This document shows positions 8,556 to 17,590 of a stretch of 56,117 nucleotides of DNA, piece after piece. The DNA is from Pirellulaceae bacterium (GTDB lineage: Bacteria > Planctomycetota > Planctomycetia > Pirellulales > Pirellulaceae): the NCBI GenBank assembly GCA_022448645.1, contig JAKVBZ010000020.1:1-56117 (forward strand), written 5' to 3'. Numbering within the stretch: the first letter of the stretch is position 1; the number at the start of each line of letters is the position of its first letter. Below the pieces are notes generated by a model, which made no database searches, had not been told where the DNA came from, and saw nothing but the letters and a program-made list of their open reading frames with translations. Position numbers and translations under genes: made by a program.

Positions 8556-9755
8556 TTAAGGCAACTGTGTCCTGAGAGATCCAGGATGCCCCGACAAAGG
8601 AAGGCGACTACCCGTGTGCACCACCTTGGTTCCGTTCACTTTAAGAACCGAGACAGTATCATCCAGCAAATCTCCGACATAGATATATTGGCCGTCTTTG
8701 CTGAATCCAACTCCTTCGGGGAACCGTCCGACTTCGATTTCATCGATTTTGTTGACCGATGTTCCAGCGATCGACAGAATCGCTACACTGCCGGTTCGCT
8801 GGAAAAACCATTTGCCCTCAAACAACGGCGCGCTACCTTGCAATAATGGCACCACAGCCAGTTTACCATTCGGACTGATCGCCAATCCCTCAGGACCGTC
8901 TCCGACCGTCACATGATCCACCACGCGCGGTGGCTGTGCGGCAAGATCCACGACACTGACGGAATCCGCATGGCCGTCTGGCAATCCTTTGTTGCCATTA
9001 TTGGCAATCAAAGCCACACGACCTGGAGCCGCAATCTGCACGTTGTAGGGCCAACGGCCAACCGCTAGATCTTGCGCACTGTCGTAACTCAACGTGCCGC
9101 TCTGATGCTCAACCACTGCCACTGCATGCTCTGCGAATTTAGTCACCAATATTCGTGATGCATCGGGCGAGATGGCGACGGCTGCCGCTTCGCCATCTAT
9201 CGATACCGTGTCCTGCAGCTCCACCTTTTGACCTGCAATGGAGTACACCGACACAGAATTGTCCGCGCGATTGGCAACCGCAACCCAACGACCGTCTTGG
9301 CTGACGGCCATCCCTGAAGGCTGCTGGCCTCCCGTTTCAATACTGCCCAAGAGTTGGGGTGGTTTCTTTGTCAAATCGATCAGATGCATCTTGTTGTCCG
9401 GTGGAGATTCCCAACCGTCAGTCCCCTTTTCCCAACGCACTGAATTGGCCACTAAGGCCAACCTTCCATCTGGGGTAATCGCCAGATTCGTGGGGGGACC
9501 GAACAGAGAATTGATCAATGGCAATTCCGCGACCAATGCAGGTTTCGTAGGATGACTGTTGATCTGGAATAAAGCTACGACGTCGCGTTTGGGAGCTACT
9601 TTTTTCAGGCCGTCCGAAGTCAACTCGACCTTGGTGTCAATTCCCACAATCATCCATTCGGCCGCTAGCGCACTGGGTACACCTGCTGCCACGATGAGCA
9701 AGATTAGGATCGGCAGAAGGGCTATGCGGATTCTTGGAAGGGATCGTTGATTCAT
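8556..9755 (-). CDS. Secreted YVTN-type beta-propeller protein
   Basis: 399-aa exported beta-propeller. The chosen start is ATG 9755, giving MNQRSLPRIRIALLPILILL and a cleavage region ending ALAA. The frame extends to a TTG at 9800, but that leaves 15 residues before the signal peptide. Repeated blades of the form NLAITPDGRLALVANS, GMAVSQDGRWVAVANRADNSVSVY, GLAISPNGKLAVVPL and GVGFSKDGQYIYVGDLLDDTVSVL are typical of the YVTN/lactonase-like propellers. It lies 90 bp upstream of the PSCyt2/PSD1 gene and 113 bp downstream of the SDR gene on the same strand, so it may be cotranscribed with both. The substrate is unknown; such propellers can be binding modules or 6-phosphogluconolactonase-like enzymes. 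Confidence 0.85.
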   Translation of the reverse strand: MNQRSLPRIRIALLPILILLIVAAGVPSALAAEWMIVGIDTKVELTSDGLKKVAPKRDVVALFQINSHPTKPALVAELPLINSLFGPPTNLAITPDGRLALVANSVRWEKGTDGWESPPDNKMHLIDLTKKPPQLLGSIETGGQQPSGMAVSQDGRWVAVANRADNSVSVYSIAGQKVELQDTVSIDGEAAAVAISPDASRILVTKFAEHAVAVVEHQSGTLSYDSAQDLAVGRWPYNVQIAAPGRVALIANNGNKGLPDGHADSVSVVDLAAQPPRVVDHVTVGDGPEGLAISPNGKLAVVPLLQGSAPLFEGKWFFQRTGSVAILSIAGTSVNKIDEIEVGRFPEGVGFSKDGQYIYVGDLLDDTVSVLKVNGTKVVHTGSRLPLSGHPGSLRTQLP

Positions 9756-9868
9756 GATGGTCGACTTTCGGAGAGGGTTAGGGACGGAAGGAACAGACAA
9801 GAAGGAAGAAACGAAAGAGACAAATCCGCGAATGATCGTTGGATGATCAAAAGGATTAAACTGGCATG

Positions 9869-10750
9869 TTAACTGTTAGCTTGCTCTGCTGCAGCAATAT
9901 GTTTGTGAACTGCGTCGGCAAAACGCAATTCGCTGTTATCCTGCGGTTCATAGCCAATGACTTCTCGGGCGTTCACCAGACTCCAATAGGCATGCGTGTT
10001 GCCACTGATCCCATAAAAAATCTGAAACGGGACGCCACGCTTGTCCTCGATCGATTCGGTTTCGATACTTTTGACGTACAGCTGAACAAGATCCCGCTGG
10101 CTGGCATAGACCGCCAGAGCACGACGTACTTTTTGCAAATCTCCCAGCTCACAGTTTTCCACATCGGTTTCGCGTGGTCCTCCGATGCGGATGTGAACGT
10201 TCTGCAGCTTTCGTCCCTCCATACCCATGGAACGACCTAGGGCAAACAGAAAGCCCAGGTGTTCATAGGAATCCTTGGCCCAGCCGTAATAGGTAAAGGC
10301 GCGGTTCTGTGTCTCGGGCGAAACATAGTCCATCGTTCCACCCAGCAGGAACTCTTCGTAGTAATCGGAGGCATGGTTCGAACTGGTGACCACCACACGC
10401 CGCACATTTTCCTCAAGCGCGGTCTGGTAGATATTGTACGCCATGCGGACATTGGCTAATTCGTGTTCAAACTCGGCGACGCTTACGTCGAGCGTTGCCC
10501 TTCCCACAAAAGCGTTATGGATTACGGCGTCGACACCCTCAAACAGATGGCGATAGTTGTCTCGGTTTGGGTCGACCAAGTCCGCGACTTGCAATCTCTC
10601 AAATACAGATTCGTCGATCCCCGAACGATTCTCTTGGGGCTGTTTGACATCGGTCAACACCAAGTCGTAGCGATCATTTAGCTCGGAAATTAACAGCGAC
10701 GAGACAACTCCACACGCCCCGGTCATTAACACTTTGCGTTTTTCACTCAC
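9869..10750 (-). CDS. Extended SDR, uronate dehydrogenase-like NAD-dependent epimerase/dehydratase
   Basis: 293-aa cytoplasmic extended short-chain dehydrogenase. The start is GTG 10750 with GAGGT about 9 nt upstream. The Rossmann glycine motif is GACGVVS (residues 11-17), Asp34 sits at the end of strand 2 in LTDV as in NAD-preferring enzymes, and VVTSSNHASDYY carries the catalytic Ser/Thr. The YGWAK catalytic pair is Y155 and K159. The whole fits the NAD-dependent epimerase/dehydratase family (PF01370). The SSNHASDYY block and short length resemble uronate dehydrogenases, which oxidise galacturonate or glucuronate to the aldarolactone. That would suit a window that also holds an SMP-30 lactonase and an IlvD/Edd-type dehydratase. 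The specific substrate is inferred. Confidence 0.88.
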   Translation of the reverse strand: MSEKRKVLMTGACGVVSSLLISELNDRYDLVLTDVKQPQENRSGIDESVFERLQVADLVDPNRDNYRHLFEGVDAVIHNAFVGRATLDVSVAEFEHELANVRMAYNIYQTALEENVRRVVVTSSNHASDYYEEFLLGGTMDYVSPETQNRAFTYYGWAKDSYEHLGFLFALGRSMGMEGRKLQNVHIRIGGPRETDVENCELGDLQKVRRALAVYASQRDLVQLYVKSIETESIEDKRGVPFQIFYGISGNTHAYWSLVNAREVIGYEPQDNSELRFADAVHKHIAAAEQANS

Positions 10751-11177
10751 GTGACTCTACCTCGTGAAGTCTTTTTTCTGGCCAGTATCAATATACCGGA
10801 TCAATCTACTGGGGTTCCATGATCAAAACAGTCAGACGGAAGCGCCTCAACGTCACTCTTTGCTCCGAGTATAAAGCTTGTCCGCTGGATGGACAATTAG
10901 TAGCCAAAACGGGCCTGGAAACAACAGAACATGAACGACACTCGCAGGGCGCTTTGGTGACGCATCTGCCAATAGATAGCGAAATGCTTTTTACGTTGCG
11001 CTAACATGACTTTCCCGCGCACCCACTTTGTGGAATTGCAGGCTGGAACCAGCAAATGCTCCTAGCCACAGCACATTGGTCGTTGTTTGTGATTCTCGAC
11101 GAGAACACGGTGTTTATCGTCACGTCGAAGTATTGGCGATGGAAATACGCAGAGGACTGGCAACCAGGCTTGCTTAT
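10751..11177. other. Intergenic region, no gene seen
   Basis: About 430 bp between the ceramidase-like gene and the SDR gene on the same strand. I see no open frame with a ribosome binding site and no clear hairpin. Confidence 0.5.
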
Positions 11178-12563
11178 CTACTCAGCTCCGCGGGCCAACA
11201 GTGCACTTACGGCATTATTCAGGAGATCTTCACATGGCCCGGTAAAGCAATAAGTCTGCTCGTATCCTCCTCGGTCCGTGTAGATTCGATCGCCCCCCAC
11301 ATAGCCGACACCTCCGTCCCCGTACCCAGCCACAGCGACAAAAGAGTCAGGACGAGATCGTTGAGCGGCCAGCTGGTAGAGCACAAACGGTTCTCCGGGC
11401 AGGTGTAAGATTTGCACATTGTTGATAGTCAGACAACTCAGCTCAATCGCATGTCCAGCCTGCATGCGTTCGATCCAGGCTACGTTCGTGGGTGCCGTCA
11501 AACTTTCCTTTAGTTTGCTGCGGCTGGTTTCCAATGCGAATGCTTCCTCAGTTCGCGGTGGAAAACGAAAAGGCGCCACGTCCCAGCGGATCTTGTCGAC
11601 GGAAGTACGTTCGACATCAGCAACCGATTGAGACATGGCATTGTACAAGCGATCTGTCAGTTCGGCTCTGGCTTCGAGCGACCCATCGTTATACTTGCCC
11701 ATGGCGATGTCTCCGCCACAACCAGTGAAGTAAATCTGAAACACTCCTTCCGTCTCCTGCAAACGTTCCCGGGCAATGCCGCAAGTATCGTAGCTGATAC
11801 GGCCATCGTTGTAGAAGCTTTGCGGGTGAGTCGCATAGTAATGCATTCGGGCAATGACTTCTTTTCCACTGAAAAAAGAAACCGTTTTTAACCACGGATC
11901 AATCAGACCTTCTGGTGCAGCACGAAGCCATTCCGTACTGCAGCGACTGCCACGCATGACAATCGTTCCGTCAGACTTCTCAATACGCCGATTCGACGCG
12001 ACACGGTCGACCTGGGCCTGGCTGGTACCAACATGGGTGAGCGTGCGCAAGTCCTGCAAGGCTGCCTGGATGGCTGCGCCAATGTCCCTGGCCGTACGGT
12101 CGAGGTACCTGGCCGTGGCCACGCGTCGAGGATGATCCTCCGCGAGCCTCAACCGTTGGACGTCCACGCTAAAAGCGGGTGCTGTGTGCTGGTGCAGGCT
12201 GTGCGTTGCGACGAACGAAGGAACAGTCCCAGCGCTTTCTGCAATCCGTTGTCTTAATTCGTCATAGGACGAGTTGTGTAATTCCATCCAATCCAGCCCA
12301 CACAGGACATACGTTTGAGGCTGCTTGCCATGCTGGTTCACGATCACCACACCTTTGGCCAACAGCGGGTGTTCTACCGTTTCCAGCACTTTGATGAACC
12401 CCATCCCAATGGGCACACCGGTTGGAGGAGTAATGTCGCACTGGAACGTCGCGATCTGTATTGTGGGTGAATCTGCCCACACGTCGACTTCAGCCCACGT
12501 GGCAAAGCAAAATAATAATACAGCAACTTCGAACCGGGAAATTACAACTCGTGAGCAATTCAT
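11178..12563 (-). CDS. Exported ceramidase-like (neutral/alkaline non-lysosomal ceramidase N-terminal domain) protein
   Basis: 461-aa exported protein. The start chosen is ATG 12563, giving MNCSRVVISRFEVAVLLFCF and a signal peptide ending VWA. A GTG at 12599 is possible, but it adds 12 polar residues. After the signal come IATFQCDITPPTGVPIGMG, then FVATHSLHQHTAP (a His-rich metal-site-like motif) and MHYYATHPQSFYNDGRISYD with a second conserved His. YFTGCGGDIAMGKYND and LHLPGEPFVLYQLAAQRS follow, then VAGYGDGGVGYVGG. These match the planctomycete proteins annotated with the neutral ceramidase N-terminal domain, which lack the full-length ceramidase C-terminal domain. Zinc-dependent amidase activity is possible, but the substrate in bacteria of this group is not known. 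It diverges from the GH127 gene across about 290 bp. Confidence 0.8.
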   Translation of the reverse strand: MNCSRVVISRFEVAVLLFCFATWAEVDVWADSPTIQIATFQCDITPPTGVPIGMGFIKVLETVEHPLLAKGVVIVNQHGKQPQTYVLCGLDWMELHNSSYDELRQRIAESAGTVPSFVATHSLHQHTAPAFSVDVQRLRLAEDHPRRVATARYLDRTARDIGAAIQAALQDLRTLTHVGTSQAQVDRVASNRRIEKSDGTIVMRGSRCSTEWLRAAPEGLIDPWLKTVSFFSGKEVIARMHYYATHPQSFYNDGRISYDTCGIARERLQETEGVFQIYFTGCGGDIAMGKYNDGSLEARAELTDRLYNAMSQSVADVERTSVDKIRWDVAPFRFPPRTEEAFALETSRSKLKESLTAPTNVAWIERMQAGHAIELSCLTINNVQILHLPGEPFVLYQLAAQRSRPDSFVAVAGYGDGGVGYVGGDRIYTDRGGYEQTYCFTGPCEDLLNNAVSALLARGAE

Positions 12564-12857
12564 GTCGATTCCATCAAGAGAGTAGGTTGGTTTCGTCACG
12601 CTGGTAAATTGTGAGCAGTCCCTTAGAATAATAAACCACTGAGAGACAAATTCCGACCCAAGGCGTCAGTGAAACTGAGAAATAGCTCACTCGTGACTTC
12701 ATCTCTCACGGATGCGTTAAAGTGGCGCCACCGACATTTTCCCAGGAAACTCGCAACTTCAAAGACAGTTCCCGAGGGGTTGGCATTAGTTCCTGTTGCC
12801 ACCTGAAACATTAGATCTATTCTGTCGCAGCACTCGACCGTATTAAAGGCGATCAAC

Positions 12858-14906
12858 ATGAAGACATTACTCGACTCTCTTCGGTGGATACCAGTGACAT
12901 TGGCTGTCATGTTCACCACAAGCTCGCTTTTCGCGGCCGAAGTCGAACGCTACGACACGTTTCGTGATCTACCCATCACCAGCATTAAGCCTCAGGGGTG
13001 GCTGCGACTCTTTCTGGAAAACCAACGAGATGGCCTGACCGGTCACCTCGATAAGGCCTCCGGATTCCCCTTCGATTCGGATGGCTGGTGGAGCAGCCCG
13101 TTTCCAGAAAAAGGTGCTTGGACGGGTCACGCCGAATGGGGCATGTACCTGGATGGTGTGCACCGTTGCGGCTATTTGTTAGACGACGATTTCCTCATCA
13201 ACAAGGCTCGTCAATACATTGAATACACGCTCAATCACCAGGCAGTGAACGGAATCTTAGGCCCAAATTGGACAGATTGGACGCACGGCAGCGAAATGGA
13301 TGGTGGACGTTATTGCCAATACCATTTTTTTCACACGCTCATGACCGAGCATTCGGCTACGGGCGACCCAAGGATTTTGCCAGCGATGCAGCGGCACTAT
13401 ATGATGGTGCCTCCTCGACAGCATGCGGTGCACCAGAATACCGGCAACATGGAAGAAATGTGCTGGCTGTACGAAGCCACCGGAGACGAGCGGATGCTAG
13501 AACAGGCTGAAGCAGCCTGGCGGATCTGCAACGAAACAAAATACTCTTTTCGGCGCAATTTCGATCTGCCCTTGGTGGTCCTATTGTCTGAAAAGAAAGC
13601 AACTCAGCATGGCCTCACCTATTTCGATGGAATTCGAGGGCCGTTGTTGCTTTATAAGTACACGGGTGATCAACAGTTACTGGAAGCTGTGCTAAACGGC
13701 TTTCGCAAAGTCGACCGCGACCACATGTTGATTGATGGTTGCCCAAGTTCCAACGAATGTTTTGCCGGCAAGAATCCACGTGCCCTGCACGAAACGTGTG
13801 TCGTTCCCGCCTATTCCTGGGTCGCCAGCTACCTGATGATGATCACCGGTGATGCCAGTTGGGGCGACAAGATTGAACGTTGCATCTTCAACGCTGGCAT
13901 TGGATCAGTCACCAAAGACTACAAGGGCGTACAGTATTACTCCGGCCCTAATCAAGTCATCGTGACCAGCAAGTCAAGTCACAACCATCAGGCCGGTCCC
14001 GAACGAATGCAGTATCGCCCCGGACATCAGACTCAATGCTGTCCGGGCAGCGTGCATAGTTTCATGCCTAACTATGTCTCACGCATGTGGCTCAAGGACC
14101 CCAACGGAGGCTTGGTAGCCGCTACCTACGGGCCGAGTACCGTGACCGCGAATGTAGGTTCCGACAACCAAGAAGTCACCATCGTCCAACGCACGGACTA
14201 CCCCTTTTCGGAACAGATCGAGTTCGAGGTGCAATGCGATCAAACCGCTCAATTCCCGCTGTGGTTGCGCATTCCTGGCTGGTGCCAGGAAGCTTCGCTA
14301 ACGGTAAACGACGAATCAATCGTGATGGACAACCAACCAGGAACTTTCTTCAAACTGGATCGTGAGTTCGCTGCAGGAGATAAAGTCGTTTTGAATGTGC
14401 CGATGAAACCGAAGTTAAGCTTTTGGCAAGAAGGTGGTTTGGGAATCGAACGCGGCCCACTGGTCTACTCACTGCTGATCGACGAAGATCGCACCGTCGA
14501 TGAAGAGTCCGTACTCAGAGGCAAAATCAAACCGCATCAAGATTTTCCTTTGTGGAACATCCTACCTGCCAGTCCATGGAACTACGCCCTACACGTAAGC
14601 TACGAACAGGAAGAATTGGAAAAGGAAATTGAGGTGATCCAGAATCCTATGGTTCCCAATCCCTGGGAAGTCGGCGCTGCACCGGTGCAATTGCGAGTCC
14701 CCGCCCGCCAGATATCCGATTGGGAATTAGAAGAAGGCGTCCGTACGCCTCGTTTGCCCAGTCCTGTGGCACCGTCGGGCGACGTTAAAATGATTACACT
14801 TGTCCCACAAGGCAGTACCTGCATTCGTCTGACCGTGTTTCCGGAATGCAAGTACAAATGGGGACGAGTCGCTTGCGATCGGATTTGCGCCGAGGATGGT
14901 TCGTAA
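12858..14906 (+). CDS. GH127-type beta-L-arabinofuranosidase (DUF1680), exported
   Basis: 682-aa glycoside hydrolase of the DUF1680/GH127 family with an N-terminal signal peptide (MKTLLDSLRWIPVTLAVMF...LFA). The (alpha/alpha)6 barrel core spans roughly residues 35-440 and a beta-sandwich tail follows. The zinc and catalytic residues of the family are all visible: Glu312 and Cys314 in HETC, and Cys394-Cys395 in TQCCPGS. In the characterised bifidobacterial enzyme the corresponding Cys is the nucleophile, held by a Glu-Cys3 zinc site. Other landmarks are GHAEWGMYLDG, FDGIRGPLLLYKYTGD and GLGIERGPLVYSL. The family removes beta-L-arabinofuranose from plant or algal glycans; related GH families such as GH146 are alternatives. 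Export suggests it acts in the periplasm. It stands alone on the plus strand. Confidence 0.92.
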   Translation: MKTLLDSLRWIPVTLAVMFTTSSLFAAEVERYDTFRDLPITSIKPQGWLRLFLENQRDGLTGHLDKASGFPFDSDGWWSSPFPEKGAWTGHAEWGMYLDGVHRCGYLLDDDFLINKARQYIEYTLNHQAVNGILGPNWTDWTHGSEMDGGRYCQYHFFHTLMTEHSATGDPRILPAMQRHYMMVPPRQHAVHQNTGNMEEMCWLYEATGDERMLEQAEAAWRICNETKYSFRRNFDLPLVVLLSEKKATQHGLTYFDGIRGPLLLYKYTGDQQLLEAVLNGFRKVDRDHMLIDGCPSSNECFAGKNPRALHETCVVPAYSWVASYLMMITGDASWGDKIERCIFNAGIGSVTKDYKGVQYYSGPNQVIVTSKSSHNHQAGPERMQYRPGHQTQCCPGSVHSFMPNYVSRMWLKDPNGGLVAATYGPSTVTANVGSDNQEVTIVQRTDYPFSEQIEFEVQCDQTAQFPLWLRIPGWCQEASLTVNDESIVMDNQPGTFFKLDREFAAGDKVVLNVPMKPKLSFWQEGGLGIERGPLVYSLLIDEDRTVDEESVLRGKIKPHQDFPLWNILPASPWNYALHVSYEQEELEKEIEVIQNPMVPNPWEVGAAPVQLRVPARQISDWELEEGVRTPRLPSPVAPSGDVKMITLVPQGSTCIRLTVFPECKYKWGRVACDRICAEDGS

Positions 14907-15099
14907 TCGCAGAGGAAGACTTTACGAGGCGTCTTCGTTGACCGCCTAGCCGTAGGCATCCGCGACTTCACTGCACCAGCGCCTACAGCTGGGTAGTAAA
15001 TTTTTTGTCTACGCCATAATTAGTACAAGACGGCAGAGGAAACCAAGGACAAGATCGAGATAGAATCTCTTTTGTCCCTGCTGTCGTTTCCACTACCGC

Positions 15100-16317
15100 T
15101 CATTTCCTCCGAAACGAGATGGGTAGCGAATCGAGAATCCGCAACGAAATACCCTTGCGCCAGGCAAAGGAGTCAACTTCCAGTTGGATATCGGTCATTC
15201 GATTCATCAGCATGCGGAATGCCAATTCACCTTCCAAGCGAGCCAGCGGCGCACCGATACAAAAATGAATACCCGTGCCAAATGCCAAGTGCCGGTTATC
15301 CTGGCGGGCGATGTCAAAGCAATCCGGATCGGAAAATTTCTGGGGATCGCGATTGGCCGCCCCGATCATTCCCCACACACGTTGACCTTCTTTGATCTGT
15401 TTGCCATCCATCTCAAAATCCGTAGTCGCCTGCCTGGAGATTCTTTGGATGGAACCTTCAAAACGAAGGCATTCTTCGATCGTTGAACCAACCAAATGGG
15501 GTTCGTCACGGAGTTTTTGGAATTGTTCCGGGTGTAACAACAAAGTCAACAAACCGTTGCCCAACAGTCCTGTCGTCGTTTCGTGACCGGCGAAAAGCAA
15601 AAACACGATCATCGCATGTAGTTCTTTTTCACTCAGTTTTTCCCCTTCGTCTACAGCCATGGCGAGCGCCGTGACCAAATCTTCCTGGGGTTGCTGACGA
15701 CGCTTAGCAACCAGTTGGCCCAGATAGTTCTCTAGAGCCAAGGCACTAGCCTGTGCCCGTTGGGCAACATCGGCATCGTCTTCTCCCAGAGTTTCAAAGA
15801 AAGCAGTAATGTCGTCCGACCAATGTTTGAATTGGTCTCGATCTTCCGGAGGCAAGCCCAGCAGTTCGCAAATCACGATCACAGGAAACGGGTAAGCAAA
15901 ATCCTCAATGAAATCCATCTGTTGCTGTTCCAGCACGACTTCGAACATTTCATCTATGGTTTGTTCGAGTCTCGCTCGCAAAGCCGCGATCATTTTGGGC
16001 GTAAACGCTCGGATGACCAGCTTGCGCAGCCGAGTGTGTTCCGGTGGGTCTTTGTACTGCATCTCCTCGCGCAGATGGTGATACAAGGCTTCCGTTTTTG
16101 CCTGAACCTCGGGGGACAATAGCCGAAAGAGTGCCAAGATTCGGTTGGAGGAAAGTTCCGGGCTGTACTGTAATACGGCTGCCACATCGTCGTAGCGGGT
16201 CACGATCCAGCTTTGAACCTCATCGCTCCAATGGACTGGATCCTCCGAGCGCAGTCGCTGATATAGCGGATACGGGTCCTGCAGTTCGCCGCGACAAAAA
16301 GCCTGATATTCGTCCAC
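15100..16317 (-). CDS. Bacterial class I-type cytochrome P450
   Basis: 405-aa soluble cytochrome P450. The start is GTG 16317; no strong ribosome binding site precedes it. All core motifs are intact: I-helix AGHETT at residues 243-248 (acid-alcohol pair E246/T247), K-helix ExxR at E282-R285, and the haem loop FGTGIHFCIGAPLAR with the axial Cys353. The length is normal for bacterial CYPs. DPPEHTRLRKLVIRAFTP is the usual C-helix region. No ferredoxin or ferredoxin reductase lies nearby, so redox partners must come from elsewhere. It follows the aldo/keto reductase by 142 bp on the same strand and might be cotranscribed with the MFS and AKR genes. The substrate cannot be told from sequence; such P450s often hydroxylate terpenes, fatty acids or xenobiotics. 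Confidence 0.95.
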   Translation of the reverse strand: MDEYQAFCRGELQDPYPLYQRLRSEDPVHWSDEVQSWIVTRYDDVAAVLQYSPELSSNRILALFRLLSPEVQAKTEALYHHLREEMQYKDPPEHTRLRKLVIRAFTPKMIAALRARLEQTIDEMFEVVLEQQQMDFIEDFAYPFPVIVICELLGLPPEDRDQFKHWSDDITAFFETLGEDDADVAQRAQASALALENYLGQLVAKRRQQPQEDLVTALAMAVDEGEKLSEKELHAMIVFLLFAGHETTTGLLGNGLLTLLLHPEQFQKLRDEPHLVGSTIEECLRFEGSIQRISRQATTDFEMDGKQIKEGQRVWGMIGAANRDPQKFSDPDCFDIARQDNRHLAFGTGIHFCIGAPLARLEGELAFRMLMNRMTDIQLEVDSFAWRKGISLRILDSLPISFRRK

Positions 16318-16459
16318 TTTAAAAAACGCCTAGTCTATCTCAGTAAGAAAAATTTGAAGGCCGGACTGAGCGAATGCTCGCACTGCCAGAAACGTTCGCG
16401 TCCAGGCCTGCGGCTGGCGCCGTCGGCTCACAACTGACAGCATATTAGTTGAAAGGCCA

Positions 16460-17521
16460 CTAGCGTAGCCCACCGTAAAAGGAACTCTCTCGCCTACAAA
16501 ACAAGTTCAAAAAATTCATCGGATAGGATGCTGCCACTTCGCTGACGGCGGTTAGTTCCTGAATTTCCTCCACAGAGAGTTGAATTTGCAATGATTCGAG
16601 CGCTTCGGCATAGTGTTCGATCTTGGAACCGCCCATCAGTGCCACGTCACAATTTCCAGACTGCAGTAGCCATGCCAGTGCGATCTGTGGGATCGACTTG
16701 CCATGTCGTTGGCCTATGTCATCCAATCGATCGATGGTGCACCAATTCCGCTCGATCGCCAGGTTCCCCCAAGCTGAACTCTCACAGTCCTGCATGATGT
16801 CAAACGTGGTTCCGGCCGGAGGTCGCTCGGCACCTCGACGATAGCGTCCCGTTAAGAACCCCTGTGCTTGAGCCCCCCACACGACGATAGAGACTTGTTC
16901 GTCACGACAAGCCGGAATCACGGAATGTTCTGCCACTCGATCCGCCAAGTTGTACCAGATCTGGTTCGAGACGAACCGAGTTAACCCCTTCGCCTGAGCC
17001 ACTTGATTCGCTTTCACGACGTGCCACCCGTCCCAGTTGCTCACTCCCACGTAGCGGATTTTGCCAGCTTTGACGAAGTCATCCAATACGCGCATGGTTT
17101 CTTCGATGGGCGTGTAGAAGTCGCGCGCGTGGCACTGGTAGAGATCGATATAATCGGTACCCAGTCGTTGCAGGCTGGCTTCGATCTGAGTCGTCAAATA
17201 AGCACGGGAAAGACCAACGCTGTTCGGCCGCACGTCTTCGCTCATCACATAGTAACCCTTCGTCGCAACCACGAACTGGTCTCGTCGTCCCCGAATGGTC
17301 TGACCAACAGTTCGCTCCGACGTACCAGCGCCCTGATCATGCATTCCCCGCAGGCCACCGCCATAAATATTCGAGGTATCAATCAAGTTGCAGCCCGCAT
17401 CGAAAGCCATGTCGACGATGTTACGACTCGCCGCTTCGTCGAACACGGTGCCGAACGGAATGGATCCGATCCCCAATCGCGACACCTCTAATCCAGAATG
17501 TCCCAAATAACAATATTCCAT
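16460..17521 (-). CDS. Aldo/keto reductase
   Basis: 353-aa NADPH-dependent aldo/keto reductase with a TIM-barrel fold. ATG 17521 is chosen because GGAGAG lies 8 nt upstream and the family start (YLGHSGLEVSRLGIG) follows at once; the frame extends to a GTG at 17590. The catalytic tetrad is present: Asp48 and Tyr53 (LIDTSNIYGGG), Lys88 (VVATKG) and His131 (LYQCHARD). The cofactor region GKSIPQIALAWLL and VALMGGSKIEH fits the YajO/YghZ-like class. The longer frame's GTG would abut the MFS stop codon exactly, so the two genes are almost certainly one transcription unit. A sugar or sugar-derived aldehyde or ketone is the likely substrate, given the sugar porter next to it. Confidence 0.92.
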   Translation of the reverse strand: MEYCYLGHSGLEVSRLGIGSIPFGTVFDEAASRNIVDMAFDAGCNLIDTSNIYGGGLRGMHDQGAGTSERTVGQTIRGRRDQFVVATKGYYVMSEDVRPNSVGLSRAYLTTQIEASLQRLGTDYIDLYQCHARDFYTPIEETMRVLDDFVKAGKIRYVGVSNWDGWHVVKANQVAQAKGLTRFVSNQIWYNLADRVAEHSVIPACRDEQVSIVVWGAQAQGFLTGRYRRGAERPPAGTTFDIMQDCESSAWGNLAIERNWCTIDRLDDIGQRHGKSIPQIALAWLLQSGNCDVALMGGSKIEHYAEALESLQIQLSVEEIQELTAVSEVAASYPMNFLNLFCRRESSFYGGLR

Positions 17522-17590
17522 ATGGTGAACTCTCCGCAGGCCGTTTGGATCGTTTTCCTTCACAAGCGTCACTCCGTCCTCCGGTGACAC

